The notes beneath the pieces were generated by a model that saw only the letters and a program-made list of their open reading frames with translations, made no database searches and was not told the origin of the DNA. The position numbers were made by a program, and so were the translations under genes. From contig NC_079882.1 of NCBI RefSeq assembly GCF_029227915.1, forward strand, positions 27,159,001 through 27,223,000: 64,000 nt of DNA, given 5' to 3'. This DNA is from Hydractinia symbiolongicarpus (lineage: Eukaryota > Cnidaria > Hydrozoa > Anthoathecata > Hydractiniidae). Shown here in pieces: positions 1 through 11,395 of this stretch; the stretch's first letter is position 1, and every line of letters begins with the position of its first letter.

Positions 1-129
1 TGCTGCTACTTTTTACACGACAAAAGTTAAGAACGTCCATCAAAAATTGTTTAATAATAAATAAATGAATGCACATTTGCTAACCCAAGATTTAAATCGT
101 TTTGGTTTGTTATAAAATTACGATTTTTT

Positions 130-2685
130 TTAAAGTTGTTCCTGCAGTTTAAATAATTCATTTTTTTTAAGGAGTGTGTTCAATCGAAGGAGAAAAAATT
201 TTTTCAGTCTTAATTCGTTGGTATACGCGACATTAAAAACCGGCACGATCTTGTACAATCTTTCATACCAGTTAACTAAATAAAAAGCTACATGTAGAAA
301 AACCAACCTTTTGCTCGTTGCTTCTCTCTCCAATGTTAATTTTTTGTTTTTTTCTGTTTCCAATGCCAACGCAGTCACGTGGGTTTTATGCTCTTCTTCC
401 AGTCGATGAACCAGTCTGCTTAATTTATTCAAATTCTCGTCAGGATCAAACGAAGCCTACAAATTTTTATTGCCACACAAAAGTATTGTGTTTATACACA
501 ACCTTGTACAGAAATTAATTAAAGCCTACTTACATCAGAGTTTGTTCTTGATGCGCTCTCCCATTCTCCAGAATAACTGATCTCCACCGGTATATCTTCG
601 TTGCTCGGACTGCCAGTATTTATCGGTTGGACATATACTAAAAAGTGCAGTTGATAGGTTCGAGATAACTTTGCTACATAGCAAGTATTGTATTTGAATA
701 ACACGAGAGTTGATAAAATGGACATTTCTTGTTTTTTAGAAGCGTGGAGAAGTTATATAAAACACAAAAAGCAAGAGTAAAGCTGTATTTCTACCTCTGT
801 TTGTCGTCGTATTAAAACTTTGCAACATGTCTTCCTCCCAAGCTTTTAAGATATTACAAGTTCTACAATAAGTTAAAAACGCGAATAAATGAAAGAAAAA
901 AACAATTAAAACAAAAAGACAGTTTTATTTTTTAATAATTTAGCTGTATTATTGAGCAGTTAAAAGTTAATATTTTATGAGTTCTTCACCTGGAAGACTG
1001 AATAGCGTGATCTAACGCTTTTTTATGATCCATGTCTTTAGCAAATATATTAGCACCTTTCTCAAGTAAAACTTCTGCGACTGCAAACTGATTGCTTTGG
1101 GCTGCATACATTAGCGGTGATCTAAATTAGAAACAGTGGCAGTTAAATGAGAAATCTTAACAACAAGCAATATAATGTCCAATGTGATTAATTAGTCAAT
1201 AATTGTTCTGAGAGCTAATATTCAAGCAGGTAAACAGAGAACGTTAGATTACTAGAGTGTACCTTCCACCGTCGTCGGAAAAATTGACGTTAGCTTTAAA
1301 TTTTAATAACATTCTGACGATATTCAAGTGTCCATAAAAAGCAGCTAAGTGAAGGAGAGTGACGCCATCTTTGTTTTGTTGGTGAACTCCCACTTCTTTG
1401 ACAATAAACTGAACACACGCCAGTCCTTCATCGCCGTGCTTCATGATTAAATATTCGGCTGGTGTGATTAAAGCGTTATCGTGCAGATCAATTTTCGCGC
1501 CGTTATTGTACAATTCTTCCATGCAGTCCAAAGATAGCATTTGTGCAGCCTAAAATCAAATTCTTTTTAAAACCTAAAATACTCTCTTATTGTGTTGTTG
1601 TTGTTGTTTTTACGCGATAATCTTATTTTAGGAATAGGAATGACGATTTTTACTTTATAAGATACTACAATAAATGACAGTTTAAACGCCCAATACTGCG
1701 ATAAAATCTCTTTCGAGGCGTTTATTTAGAAGATCAGACGAGTGGATGATTATTAACACTTTTCCACATTTATCCCTTCCGTTTATTTAAGCGTTAGTGT
1801 TTTATTTGGACACAAAGCATGCGTAGTTTTTTTGTTTTAAGTTTGCTTCGAACAATTAGCTTCGACGAAAAATAGAAAAAGTTTCATTTTTTAGCGGGGA
1901 AATATTTTGCTGTAAAATTTTCACCAATTGGAACGCTGTCTTCCGTGTTTATCCTTAAAAAACTCGAATTCAAAATAAAATTTTTATTTTTAATTCTCCA
2001 AAAAATAAATTTGGCATATGTTTTTTGTTTCCCATGGAAATCAAAAATAAATTTCGCAGCTAATTGGCCGCCTAATTTTTTTAATTCAGCTTTGTGAAAA
2101 TCCCCTTCACAAAGATTTTTTCTGTACTTCCTAAGTTTTAACGTCAAAAATATCAGGATCTCTGTCAAATTCTTAGATAAAAAACACGTCAGATAAAAAA
2201 CGCTGTCTTTAAAAAATGGTGAATAGGTCTTACAGAAAATATCCTCATTTACTTTTAACAAGGTTTCCGCTTCTCTGAAAACAAAGAACAGGGAGAAAGT
2301 GGAATTAATTTACCTTAAAAAAAGAAGTGCGACCATCGTTATCAAGAACATTTATGCCACGTGTATCCAACACCAACAATACGTTGATAAAGTTAAGGTA
2401 ACCACAGGAAGAAGCTACATGAAGCGCCGTTCTAGAAAAAAGGCACACTTTTAAACAACGTCCACATCAACAATATGTAAGCGGGTTATTGAAACAATTT
2501 TTTTACCTTTCATGATAATCTGTCTCATAAAGTTTATCTAAATTTCTTTCTTCGGATAAATACCTCATAACTTTTTGTAATTGTCCTTTCCAGACGGCAC
2601 GATGTAACCTTGGAAGCAAATTTAGATCTACAGCATCGTAACTCGAAGGGGGCGGTGTAAAAACACTACGCCGATTAGATGCCAT
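130..2685 (-). CDS. ankyrin-repeat and coiled-coil protein
   Basis: Spliced model with exons (high to low) 2507-2685, 2314-2431, 1263-1549, 990-1121, 795-862, 534-637 and 130-456; all GT-AG junctions keep frame, giving about 404 codons. The ATG at 2685 begins MASNRRSVF. Residues about 25-250 are ankyrin repeats: TALHVASSCGYLNFINVLL, VTLLHLAAFYGHLNIVRMLL and SPLMYAAQSNQFAVAEVLL show the TALHxAA..G...vv..LL pattern. An acidic, Ser-rich linker follows, then a charged heptad-like stretch (LSRLVHRLEEEHKTHVTALA) that predicts a coiled coil. The layout recalls ANKRD26/CCDC144-type proteins, but the coiled coil is much shorter, so I give no symbol. The last exon stays open to a stop at 130. A GT at 307 could instead splice onward, so the 3' end is the weak part. 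Function is not evident beyond likely protein-protein scaffolding. Confidence 0.8.
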
Positions 2686-4051
2686 AACGATCAAATCTTA
2701 GCTACATTTAAAACAGATGCGGAATCCCAAATGATAAATGCATTTTGGCTTTTTAATTAAAAACCAACGATTGCCAATCAATTAAAGATATATATACTCG
2801 CTGTCGGAGTACCAAAAAAGTTTCAGTCTTTTCATTAGCACAAAAACAATAACTTTTGAAGACTCGATAACGCAGCTCAAATGAAGACATGACAACGCTA
2901 TACAATTCATTTTCCACACATCTGAAAATTCATTGGATATAGAAAAAGGGCGCAAAGAAAACTGTTGAATAAGCAGACGAGCTCTCGTAGCTTGAATGTG
3001 ATTTCAATCATGAATTCTTAAAAAAGGTTCACCTGGAATTTCTCGTAACTTCTTTAACTTATTTAAAATAGTCCAAATTCCTCAAATTTAGATGCACAAA
3101 GAGCATAATTGAAGTCTGGGCAAAAAATATAATTTTGCAATTTTTATGCCTCACCGCAGAAGTTCATTCAACAAAAGCTTTTAACTTTTCGCAATTTTTT
3201 CCCTGGAAAATAATTCACAACAACAGAGGTTCCCCATATTGTGTAAGTTTCTGCTTTTGGAGCTTATGTTCGCGTAACGACCTCAACGCTATCTTAATGA
3301 TTACACAATCTGATTTTCCATACGGGTGCTTAAAATAAAGTATAATTATCAGGATAGCCATGGATTTAAAATTGTCATAATTTAAGAAACAGCAAATAAC
3401 TATAAAAACAGTTCTATATTTTAGGATCGACACATTATCAAAAAAATACCGACTTTAATTTCAGACGACGGAGAAATGAATATTTTTGGTCCAAATTTAG
3501 GGTTATTTAGAAGATTTTAATTTTTTTGTAATTCTGTACATATTCAGCTGAATTAACGAAAAAGAAAACACAATACACCTTTCCCAAAATTTTATAAATT
3601 ATAATAACTATGACATCATCCAAAATTTTATGATTCTGTGCTCTTAAAATAAGGATATTCAGATAGAATATTAAATTATCATGACAAAAATGTAGTTTTT
3701 AGAGCAATATAATATTCTGGTTGGATTGTAATTAGATTTGAAGAAAATAATTATTTTGAAAACGAGGCCATTCTTGGAAAGCTCGGCTATATAAGGGGTT
3801 TTGACCGTAACTTTCAGCTCGAAATTGAGGCATTTAACCAACAGAAACATTTACGAAATTAATAAATTTGTTTTACCTTTTTTGCCAAGGAACTTAGGGA
3901 TAAGAATCATTTTTAGTATCGGCAAATTCTGGAAATGTCTATTATGACCAGAAAGAACATTCAATTATATTTTTGATAAAGAATTTTTCTTAAAAAACCT
4001 TTCAGAACAAAATTGTTTCTTCAAAAGTTCTTCTAACAAAATGATTTTCGT
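2686..4051. other. AT-rich intergenic region
   Basis: This 1.4-kb spacer lies between the start of the ankyrin gene and the stop of FKBP6, both on the minus strand, so it should hold the ankyrin gene's promoter and FKBP6's 3' end. Short open frames at 3135-3433 overlap on both strands, lack family similarity and are most likely chance. I see no RNA gene or repeat array. Confidence 0.6.
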
Positions 4052-5455
4052 CTACTTCACATCTTTGGCAATCTTTGATACACGTAGGGAAGTTAGGCCG
4101 TCTTGATTTGAGCGATGTACATGCAAGTTCATCTGTTTAGCAGCTTCTTCAACGCAAACAATTTCTTCTTCTGTTAACGATGTTGGGAGAGGAAGATATG
4201 GCATGTCCTTCTCCTCCAAAAATGTCTTCATTCGATCCGTTATCATACTGAGCATTTGGTTAGGGGCTTTGACTTTTGCTTCTACTGGTTGTTTAACTCC
4301 AGTTTTAAGGTTTAACATTTTACGACATAAATCTTTGTCGTGCTTTTTCGTCTTCTTCATTTCTTCGTCAAGAGCATGGAGTTCTTGCATTACATCTTTA
4401 TTACCTGGATCAATCCTGTGCGCTTTTGCAATTTGTCTTTTCGCGTCTTCGTATTCTGAAAGTTTGCGTAAAGATTGCGCTAAACGATACAGTGCCTTTA
4501 TATTTTTCGGCTCAACATCCAATGCTTTTCTTGCATATTTACAAGAACGACCGTATTTTGCTTGTTTTAAGCCGCACAAAGATAAATTTAAATACAGCTT
4601 TAAAGCTGATTTCTTCATGATGGCTTCTTCCTTCTCGTCTGCTAAATTCGTGTTCTCCAACAACCGTAACGCCTGACTGTACTTCCCACTTGCCCTTCCG
4701 ATTTGTTTAAGCTGGAAGGCTTCATTACCAGTTACTCTTAAACAGTCCGCAACTTTTAGCATTTCATCAAACGATAACTGTTTGCGTTCTTCCTCAGAAA
4801 AGTTTTCAAAATCATCCGAAGCTTCTTGATCAACGTAACTGATCAATTCAATCTCAAACAACACTGCAGCTTCTTTTGGTATTCTTGGTGGGCAACCCAT
4901 TTTTCCATACGCATACTGATATTCAAACATAAACCTTGCAAGCTCGCCGCGTTTCATAGTTGCCACACCAATTTCCCAACCCGGCAATGCACCTCCCTCT
5001 CCTAGTTTAAACTGAGTTTGTCTTCCTCGCAAACGACTTGAATCGAAAGGCTCGTCAGAATATTCCAAGTAGGCATTATAATGCACCCTGCATAGAGATC
5101 TGGGCGGAACTATCGAACCTGCACCTTGTTTAATAATTTTCTTCATAACACCGCCATTTTCTGTCAAGACAGTCATATCGAGTCTCATACGAGAAAATGG
5201 TGTCATTCTTTCATCTCCAGAATCATCGCCCTCATCCAAGCACTCGAAATTTAGTTGTTTAAATAGTTCTTCTTGATCAAAATAGGAGTTCACCTCTTCG
5301 CTGACAGGATCGACTGAAGTAGGGTCAACTTCAAAGCACGTCTCTTTCCCTCTTATCAGATCTGGTACGTTTATGCCACTACCTTTTAAATCAACAGCAG
5401 AATAATCTGAACATTCATTATCTTCCAACTCTGGCAAATCATTAAAACCTGTCAT
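4052..5455 (-). CDS. FKBP6: FKBP6/shutdown-type FKBP-TPR co-chaperone
   Basis: Uninterrupted 467-codon frame. Residues about 101-208 are one FKBP-type peptidyl-prolyl isomerase fold; RGELARF, YAYGKMGCPP and VLFEIELISY match FKBP6 closely. Residues about 231-361 hold three TPR repeats (GNEAFQLKQIGRASGKYSQA; NIKALYRLAQSLRKLSEYED). The N-terminal 95 residues are acidic. FKBP6 and its fly orthologue shutdown are Hsp90 co-chaperones needed in the germline for loading piRNAs onto Piwi proteins; that role is family knowledge and is only inferred here. The length is close to insect shutdown and longer than vertebrate FKBP6. The first in-frame ATG is at 5455. A strong acceptor (pyrimidine-rich tract ending TTATTTAG, near 5470) lies just upstream, so a 5' untranslated exon probably lies further right. 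Other FKBP-TPR proteins (FKBP4/5) have two FKBP domains, which argues against them. Confidence 0.88.
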   Translation of the reverse strand: MTGFNDLPELEDNECSDYSAVDLKGSGINVPDLIRGKETCFEVDPTSVDPVSEEVNSYFDQEELFKQLNFECLDEGDDSGDERMTPFSRMRLDMTVLTENGGVMKKIIKQGAGSIVPPRSLCRVHYNAYLEYSDEPFDSSRLRGRQTQFKLGEGGALPGWEIGVATMKRGELARFMFEYQYAYGKMGCPPRIPKEAAVLFEIELISYVDQEASDDFENFSEEERKQLSFDEMLKVADCLRVTGNEAFQLKQIGRASGKYSQALRLLENTNLADEKEEAIMKKSALKLYLNLSLCGLKQAKYGRSCKYARKALDVEPKNIKALYRLAQSLRKLSEYEDAKRQIAKAHRIDPGNKDVMQELHALDEEMKKTKKHDKDLCRKMLNLKTGVKQPVEAKVKAPNQMLSMITDRMKTFLEEKDMPYLPLPTSLTEEEIVCVEEAAKQMNLHVHRSNQDGLTSLRVSKIAKDVK

Positions 5456-8297
5456 ATCTTTATCTCTAAATAACAGACACACACAAAAGATTTGTAATAC
5501 TTATTAAGAGATGATACTATTGGTAACCTAAATATAGAGGGTGCTTACTGAGAAGTAGGTGGATTTTTAGTCAGAGGTCTGAAACAAAAGGACGTGGGAA
5601 TATTTCGGATGATTTTACGACTTTTTAACTTTAGAGGAATGATTGCAAGGCTTGCACAATTGTCTTGCATTCAGCAGACCGCAAATAAGGTAAAAATTAA
5701 AATTAAAAATAAAATTCAAACGATGCTTTGTGTCATAAATTTATCAGAGGAAAAAGATTTTCTTCATAGAAAAATGTTATTGGCACAACCATTTATATGC
5801 ACAACTCCCTTCGCAGAAAGTCTGCAAAGTATGACAAAAGTTGTTATCTTCTGCCAACCTCCAAGGCTCTTAAGACATTGATATTTAAAAGTTTGCTCAT
5901 GAAAGTTAGGTCAGAGTGTTGAAAGATTGGACAGCCCAACTATCAACGCCTGCATGCGCAACATTAAAAGATGGGCTACTTATCCGAGCCCTTGTTCATA
6001 TACTAGTTTTTGAATTGGAAATATAGATTGAAAATCAATTATATACAGTATTTTTATTTGTTCTATGATTCTTCCTGATTCTTGCTACTAACTTCAAAGC
6101 ATTGATATTTGGGATGGAGCATTGATAAATGGGTCACATCGTATAACGATAATATTCAAAGTTGGACCCCCATTTACAAACAGGACGTGTTGTACAATGG
6201 GTCAGACAATATTGCTTGTTTTGACTTTTTGCCCTATAGCAGTTAGACTCAACCTACAACCTACAGTCATATTTGTTTTGTGCTATAATATACCAGTTCA
6301 AAATTAAGTCTAGGTGTCATAAATGTGTTCTTGTTTCGTACCTGAGGAGTACTAATTTTTACGAGTTTTTATTTTCGCTAATTGAAGAAATTTTGATTTT
6401 TCGCGAGCATTAATTTTCACGAATTGTCCGTATTTCGAATTTTCTCGGGAATTAATTTTCACGGAAGTAGACTTTAAATCAAAAAATATATATAACTCTA
6501 TCTCAAACCAAAAGATGAAAAGATAACGGGGATGTTCTTATCCATCATCCATGAGAACGATTTTGTGGGAATTAACAAATGTACGCCATGTGTGGCCTTG
6601 TCAAGCACATAAAATAAAAAGGTGTAAGTTTGGTCAAGAGACATTCGAGACATGTTTGGGAAGAAAAACAAACGATGTGATAAAGTTGTAGTCGATTAGG
6701 TTTTGGGAATATATGTGTGGTATTTTTAAGGTTGGCTTGTTTATCACCTCTACCTGATAAATTTAGCTTTTTTCGCTGGTATTAATTTTCGCAAATTTCA
6801 ATTAAAAAAGAAATTTGTGGGCATTAATTTTCGCAAATATAACATCGCGAAATATTTCATGGGCATTTCATTTTGCGAAAATGGTCAAAAAACGTGAAAT
6901 TTGCGAAAATATGTACTCGCGAAAATTAGTACTCCTAAGGTATTCAGAATGTACAGGCAGCATTATTACAATAAATAAGCAGTGTATAACTTGCAAAACA
7001 ACTGATTCCTGGATCATGGGATCCTTGGTTTGTAGGTTGAGCCTGAATGATTCATATCCTTTTTGTGTCGTGATACAGAGACTATTGAAGACCTAAATTT
7101 TAGCTGACAAAAAAATCTCTGTAATTTGCAGAAGACAATCTCCATACTAGGTAAATGTCTGTAATTTTTATAGCTAGCTAGGTAGATAGATAGCTAGTGT
7201 GCGCAAGAAAATAGAAGGTCATACAATTATTAAAACAAGATTTATTGTATCTTAAAGTTTTTAAAATCATTAGAAAATTTCAAGCATGCTCCCGGATTCC
7301 AGAATTATAAGTTTTTTTTTTAGAATATTTTATAAAAAAGTTATTTCACTTTTCTTCATGGTCACAGTCTTTTTAATTTATAAGAGTTCGCTTTCGTTTC
7401 CCAGTAAGAGCGTTGTGACAAAAGAAATATTTATTTAAACAATCAACAATGATTAGCTAAAACTGTGAACTCATGCATTGGCAAGTAAATAGCTAACAAC
7501 AATGTCCTTGCCAATTTCCATATAGGGAAAAAACTCTTATAAATGATGGAAAATATACCAAAATTAAAAGGCAAATATCCTTACTGTTTTCTTAGTTTCA
7601 AAACAAACCATGTGCTTTGGGGTTCTTTCTTTCCCGGAATCCGTTTTAAGCTAGACGGAATACGTATTCAAGGTATGGTTTACACCATGTTGGTATCTAC
7701 ACACTATCTATTCGGCGCAAACTCCTGGCCTAGACTACACATATCGGAAAGCAATAGGAAGAAATAATGTACAAAATTGTCGGGTACGCCGTACAAACAT
7801 ACAGGATATTCCCTGCATTGTACAAAATATTTAAAAGTAGGCCTTCTCAAAGGAGGGTTTTCACTTCAGCCGGTCTTCCGTTATGGTATTATTCCGTGCG
7901 GTGGAGCGGGTATTGTTCTTTATATCTAAATCGCGCCAAAAAACTGCCGAAATCACTTTAGCTTCTCCGCCATACACAAATCCGCCATCCAATCAGAGCA
8001 CACTAATATGTGTCCACGGGATGTATACACGAAACAACAAAATGCTTCGGCTTTTTGATTTAAAATAGATAAGGGACGGGTGGAGCAGGGCGGCTATTAT
8101 AATACACAATGTTCACTCTATATTTTTCAAAAATTATAAACATATGCTTCAACCCTTTAACATAAATACACAATACAATCTGTTTTTTGGCTTGATACCT
8201 TTGCAACTAAACATGGACACAAATTTTACGTAAAACGAGACGATAGACGACTGTCCAGGACGTTACAATACGATATATATATATTTCATCTTTGAAA
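5456..8297. other. upstream region of FKBP6 with a MITE
   Basis: No convincing coding exon is visible. The stretch should hold the FKBP6 leader exon and promoter. The centre is filled by the 600-bp MITE at 6341-6940, listed separately. Around 7850-8040 the DNA is richer in GC and contains CCAATCAGAGC, a CCAAT-box-like sequence, which hints at a promoter, but I cannot assign it to a gene. Confidence 0.5.
6341..6940. mobile_element. 600-bp MITE with inverted ends and TA target sites
   Basis: The left end reads CCTGAGGAGTACTAATTTTT and the right end, reverse-complemented, CCTTAGGAGTACTAATTTTC. About 25 bp match, with few differences. The element is flanked by TA on both sides (6339-6340 and 6941-6942), as expected for a Tc1/mariner-type target duplication. 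The interior is built of words such as TTTTCGCGA and AATTTTCGCAA and has no reading frame, so this is a non-autonomous DNA transposon. Similar GCGAAAATT-rich fragments occur near 22120-22380, 55290-55380 and 58130-58380. Confidence 0.85.
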
Positions 8298-9005
8298 TTA
8301 ACACCCATTCGGGTACATATTACAAACAATAAGGGAAAGGAATAAAAAAAAGAAATAAAAAAACAAAAAATAAAATAAAAAATATAATCGTCTGATGTTG
8401 GCCTCTAAAATCGATTTAAAACGCAGTCTGTGTTCGGGGATATACCAATTCTCAATAATCATTCTCAGTTCGTCTATTATTGTTTCGTCTACATTAATGT
8501 TTTCCTTCAGCACAGGTGTATTATTTGAAAGTAGCAAATCCAGCACATCAATATGCTGTTGTCTGCATATCTGTATGACGTCACCAAGGAAAGACCCAGC
8601 TGGGAGATCTGTAGACAGTTGTGTGACAAGTATTATACGAGTGACTTCATTATGAAGAAATCGACGGAATAAATTGAGTTTATTTTTCATATTAATAAGA
8701 CAGATTGTATCTAATTCAAATAGTTCATGCAAAATGTTTTCCGCTCCACGGTTTCTTGTTTCGCTAGTGGAAACCGGCCTTAAGCGAAAATGGACGAACA
8801 AGCATCGAAATAAGTATTTTAATAAAGGCACGGGTACATCGAGGCAAATCAAACACTCTGGTATGTTGTTGTCTGTCAGTTGGTCGAATTTAGGTTTGGT
8901 TCCCGAGTTCAAATGTTGGAAGTAACACTTTTCCTGACTTTCTCCCTCCTTTTTATGAGAAACATTGAAACGTGCCAACCATTTTATTTTTATTGACCTG
9001 GACAT
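8298..9005 (-). CDS. hypothetical protein, single open frame
   Basis: A 235-codon frame starts at an ATG at 9005 (MSRSIKIKWLARF). The first 205 residues have a plausible mixed composition with amphipathic leucine-rich helices (IDVLDLLLSNNTPV, IIDELRMIIENW). The last 30 are Phe/Leu-rich low complexity encoded by an A-rich tract, suggesting that the real end is a splice or lies earlier. I recognise no family, signal peptide or convincing membrane segment. It could be the last exon of a longer minus-strand gene, since possible exons lie upstream at 9545-9746 and 9905-10096. Confidence 0.4.
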   Translation of the reverse strand: MSRSIKIKWLARFNVSHKKEGESQEKCYFQHLNSGTKPKFDQLTDNNIPECLICLDVPVPLLKYLFRCLFVHFRLRPVSTSETRNRGAENILHELFELDTICLINMKNKLNLFRRFLHNEVTRIILVTQLSTDLPAGSFLGDVIQICRQQHIDVLDLLLSNNTPVLKENINVDETIIDELRMIIENWYIPEHRLRFKSILEANIRRLYFLFYFLFFYFFFLFLSLIVCNMYPNGC

Positions 9006-10560
9006 TTTTTATGCGTGTGGGTTGGCCCACCCAAGGGGGAGAGGAAAACCCTGTAGTTGCAAACTTAGCTACATTTAGCTAGCTAGCTATAGGCTAGCTA
9101 TGATCCTTCCAGTTGTTATTGTATTTTTTAAATTTTTTTTTAATAGGCAATTGGCCTTATTTGGTCCTACAAGCATATACAAGGATATAAGTCCTCAAAC
9201 TTTTATAAGCCTTTTTGTGGGCATATCAAAAAAAATGTGGGACACGGGACCCTGTTGAGTTGGGACGCGGTACTCAGGTCGCAGGAAATCCAGACGCAAC
9301 GCGGGATCCTGATATCGGAACGTGGCATGCAATGCGGCAAAATTTACATGATACAAAATACTGACCCACGCTATAATTAAAAAGATCATAAAGTCAGCAT
9401 TTTTTATATATTTTTAGTTCTATTCTTGCTGCCGTGATCGCATCATAATACTGGTTATACCAATCACGGGCCAGTATTCAGATTAAGCAGCCATTGTGAA
9501 ATGATAGACAAATGCCATAATCATGTTTTTGTGGTGAAACCTTCATAAATACAATACTGGATTTTTCAAGGAATTTTTCTTTTTTTTAGTCAAATCTTTA
9601 ATATGTTTTAGATATTGCTTAATCTTTGCCATTTTGCGACGATTTGCTTGTGAATTCTGTTTAATTAAGATTTCTACTGTAAATGGTTGACCGTGAAAAG
9701 TCCACTTTGTACCCATCAGAGAGCAACGGAGGAGAACATTCTGACTGCAAGAATAAAAAAGTATTCCTACTGTGAGTGTAAGTGTTGTGAAAAGGTTATT
9801 CAAAACACCTAACATTTACAAGATGATACATAGTAGGTCTTTTAAAAGCTTAAGAAGTAAGATATTTTAAAAAAAAAAAAAAATGGAAGTTCTAATAACA
9901 CTGTTATATCATGAGCCGACATTTTGCTGCACCAGCTATATGTCTTCCCAGTCATGTCAGCTTTCTCAACCAGATCCTGCTCCACATAGTTTCCAGCTGA
10001 CAATGATAAAATTTTGTCCCAAGAACGTAACATGTTGTTATTGTTGTGGTGGGCAATAAGGAAAGCATAAAGGACCAGACAATTTGATTGTGGCATCAAA
10101 GACAAAACGCTTCCACGTTAGTCTGATGTCAAAAGAGTTAACCCAATCGCCCTACTTCACTCATGTTTATTACCATCTAAAAAAAGTCTTGTCTTTCGAA
10201 ATATGATAATTTTTTTCATTTTTCATCAATATTAGTACTGGATGACTTAACGGTCCAAGTGCAAGACACAAAACTCTTTTAAAATCAATCGGTATACTTT
10301 AGATATTTTTATATTTATACTTTACATTTTTTTGTTCACAAGATGAAGAACGTTACCTTTATACAAACCCTAACACCTTTTGTCAGTGTGATATCACAAA
10401 AAATCCTGCATTCATTTTCTCCTTTTTGCTTAAAAAAACGTTGTGGTAGGTGTTTATGATTCATGACACATTTTTGATGGTATTTAAAACGAAACAACGC
10501 TTTGTGTATGATTTTGATTTTACCTTTCTTATTTTTTTTTACAGTTTCTGTTTTTTTCTA
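9006..10560. other. unassigned region with two weak possible exons
   Basis: On the minus strand, 9905-10096 (MPQSNCLVLYAFLIAHHNNN...) and 9545-9746 (QNVLLRCSLMGTKWTFHGQP..., preceded by an acceptor TTCTTGCAG) have protein-like composition and may be two exons of one gene or remnants of a repeat. I could not connect them with a good donor. The stretch also contains a GC-richer block at 9235-9330 made of GGGACGC-like words. Confidence 0.3.
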
Positions 10561-11395
10561 TTCAATCTTTGCTCAAACGTGTATATATTTTGAAACACAC
10601 ATTGTGAATGACTACCATCGACTTATCTTATTTTCCATTTACCTATTTGCTGATGACACAAATCTCCTCCATTCAAGCTGGAATGTTAAACGACTTTCCA
10701 AACATGTAAAAATCAACCTAAAGCACCTCTGCACATGGTTAAATGGCAACAAAATATCTCTCAATGCCATCAAAACAGAATTTATCATCTTTAAGCCTAA
10801 AAACAAACCACTCAATTGGACCTTCAACCTTAAAGTTAATGGCAAAATATCTCCCAAACCACCTGTGTCAAATATCTTGGTCTTCTTCTCGAAAACAACT
10901 TATTCTTGAAACCTCAAATTAATGATACTCCAAAGAAATTAAGGTCTGCTAATTGTGCTATTGCTAAGCTTAGACACTATATGCCACTGAGGTCTATTAC
11001 TCCCTTTTTTATTCAAATCTTATTTATTGTTGTCAAGCCTGGGGTCAATCTGTCTCTAACCTTATCAAACGTATCTCTATATTGCAAAATGTCTGTCTGT
11101 GTGTGTGTGTGTTTCAATTTTCTTCATCCTATTATTATTATTATTATTATTATTATTTTTACCCTTTGGTTTGTATGGGGAAGATGGAATAGTATTTTCC
11201 CTCCCTTTACACTTTACTCTTGTTACTCCTCCATTTGGTGGCCTTCACGTTACTATTAGCTTCGCTATGGTGTTGGTCCTCAGCCATTAAATATAACTAT
11301 ATGTAACTATTTATATAATGGATTATACCTACTGTAATTTCAACTTTTCTATTGCAAATAAATAAATTGAATTGAAATTAAAATTGAATTGAAAT
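10560..11395 (+). mobile_element. CR1/Jockey-type LINE fragment, decayed
   Basis: The plus strand translates to FADDTNLLHSSWN, the reverse transcriptase F/YADD box, followed by LNGNKISLNAIKTEFIIF, the LN..KT.. motif typical of CR1/Jockey-class LINEs. After a frameshift comes KKLRSANCAIAKLRHYMPL, the usual downstream block. Frameshifts and stops interrupt it. The 3' end is AT-rich and closes with AATAAATAAATTGAATTGAA and several TTGAATTGAAA-like units, a typical 3' tail for this class in invertebrates. It is 5'-truncated, with no endonuclease part. A microsatellite of ATT units sits inside (11129-11158). Confidence 0.75.

Noticed and set aside
1884-2261. 125-codon minus-strand frame as a gene
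   Set aside because: Falls in the intron between ankyrin exons 2 and 3, which join in phase; Lys/Phe-rich composition reflects AT-rich DNA.
4203-4676. 157-codon plus-strand frame
   Set aside because: Antisense shadow of FKBP6; no domain and no independent support.
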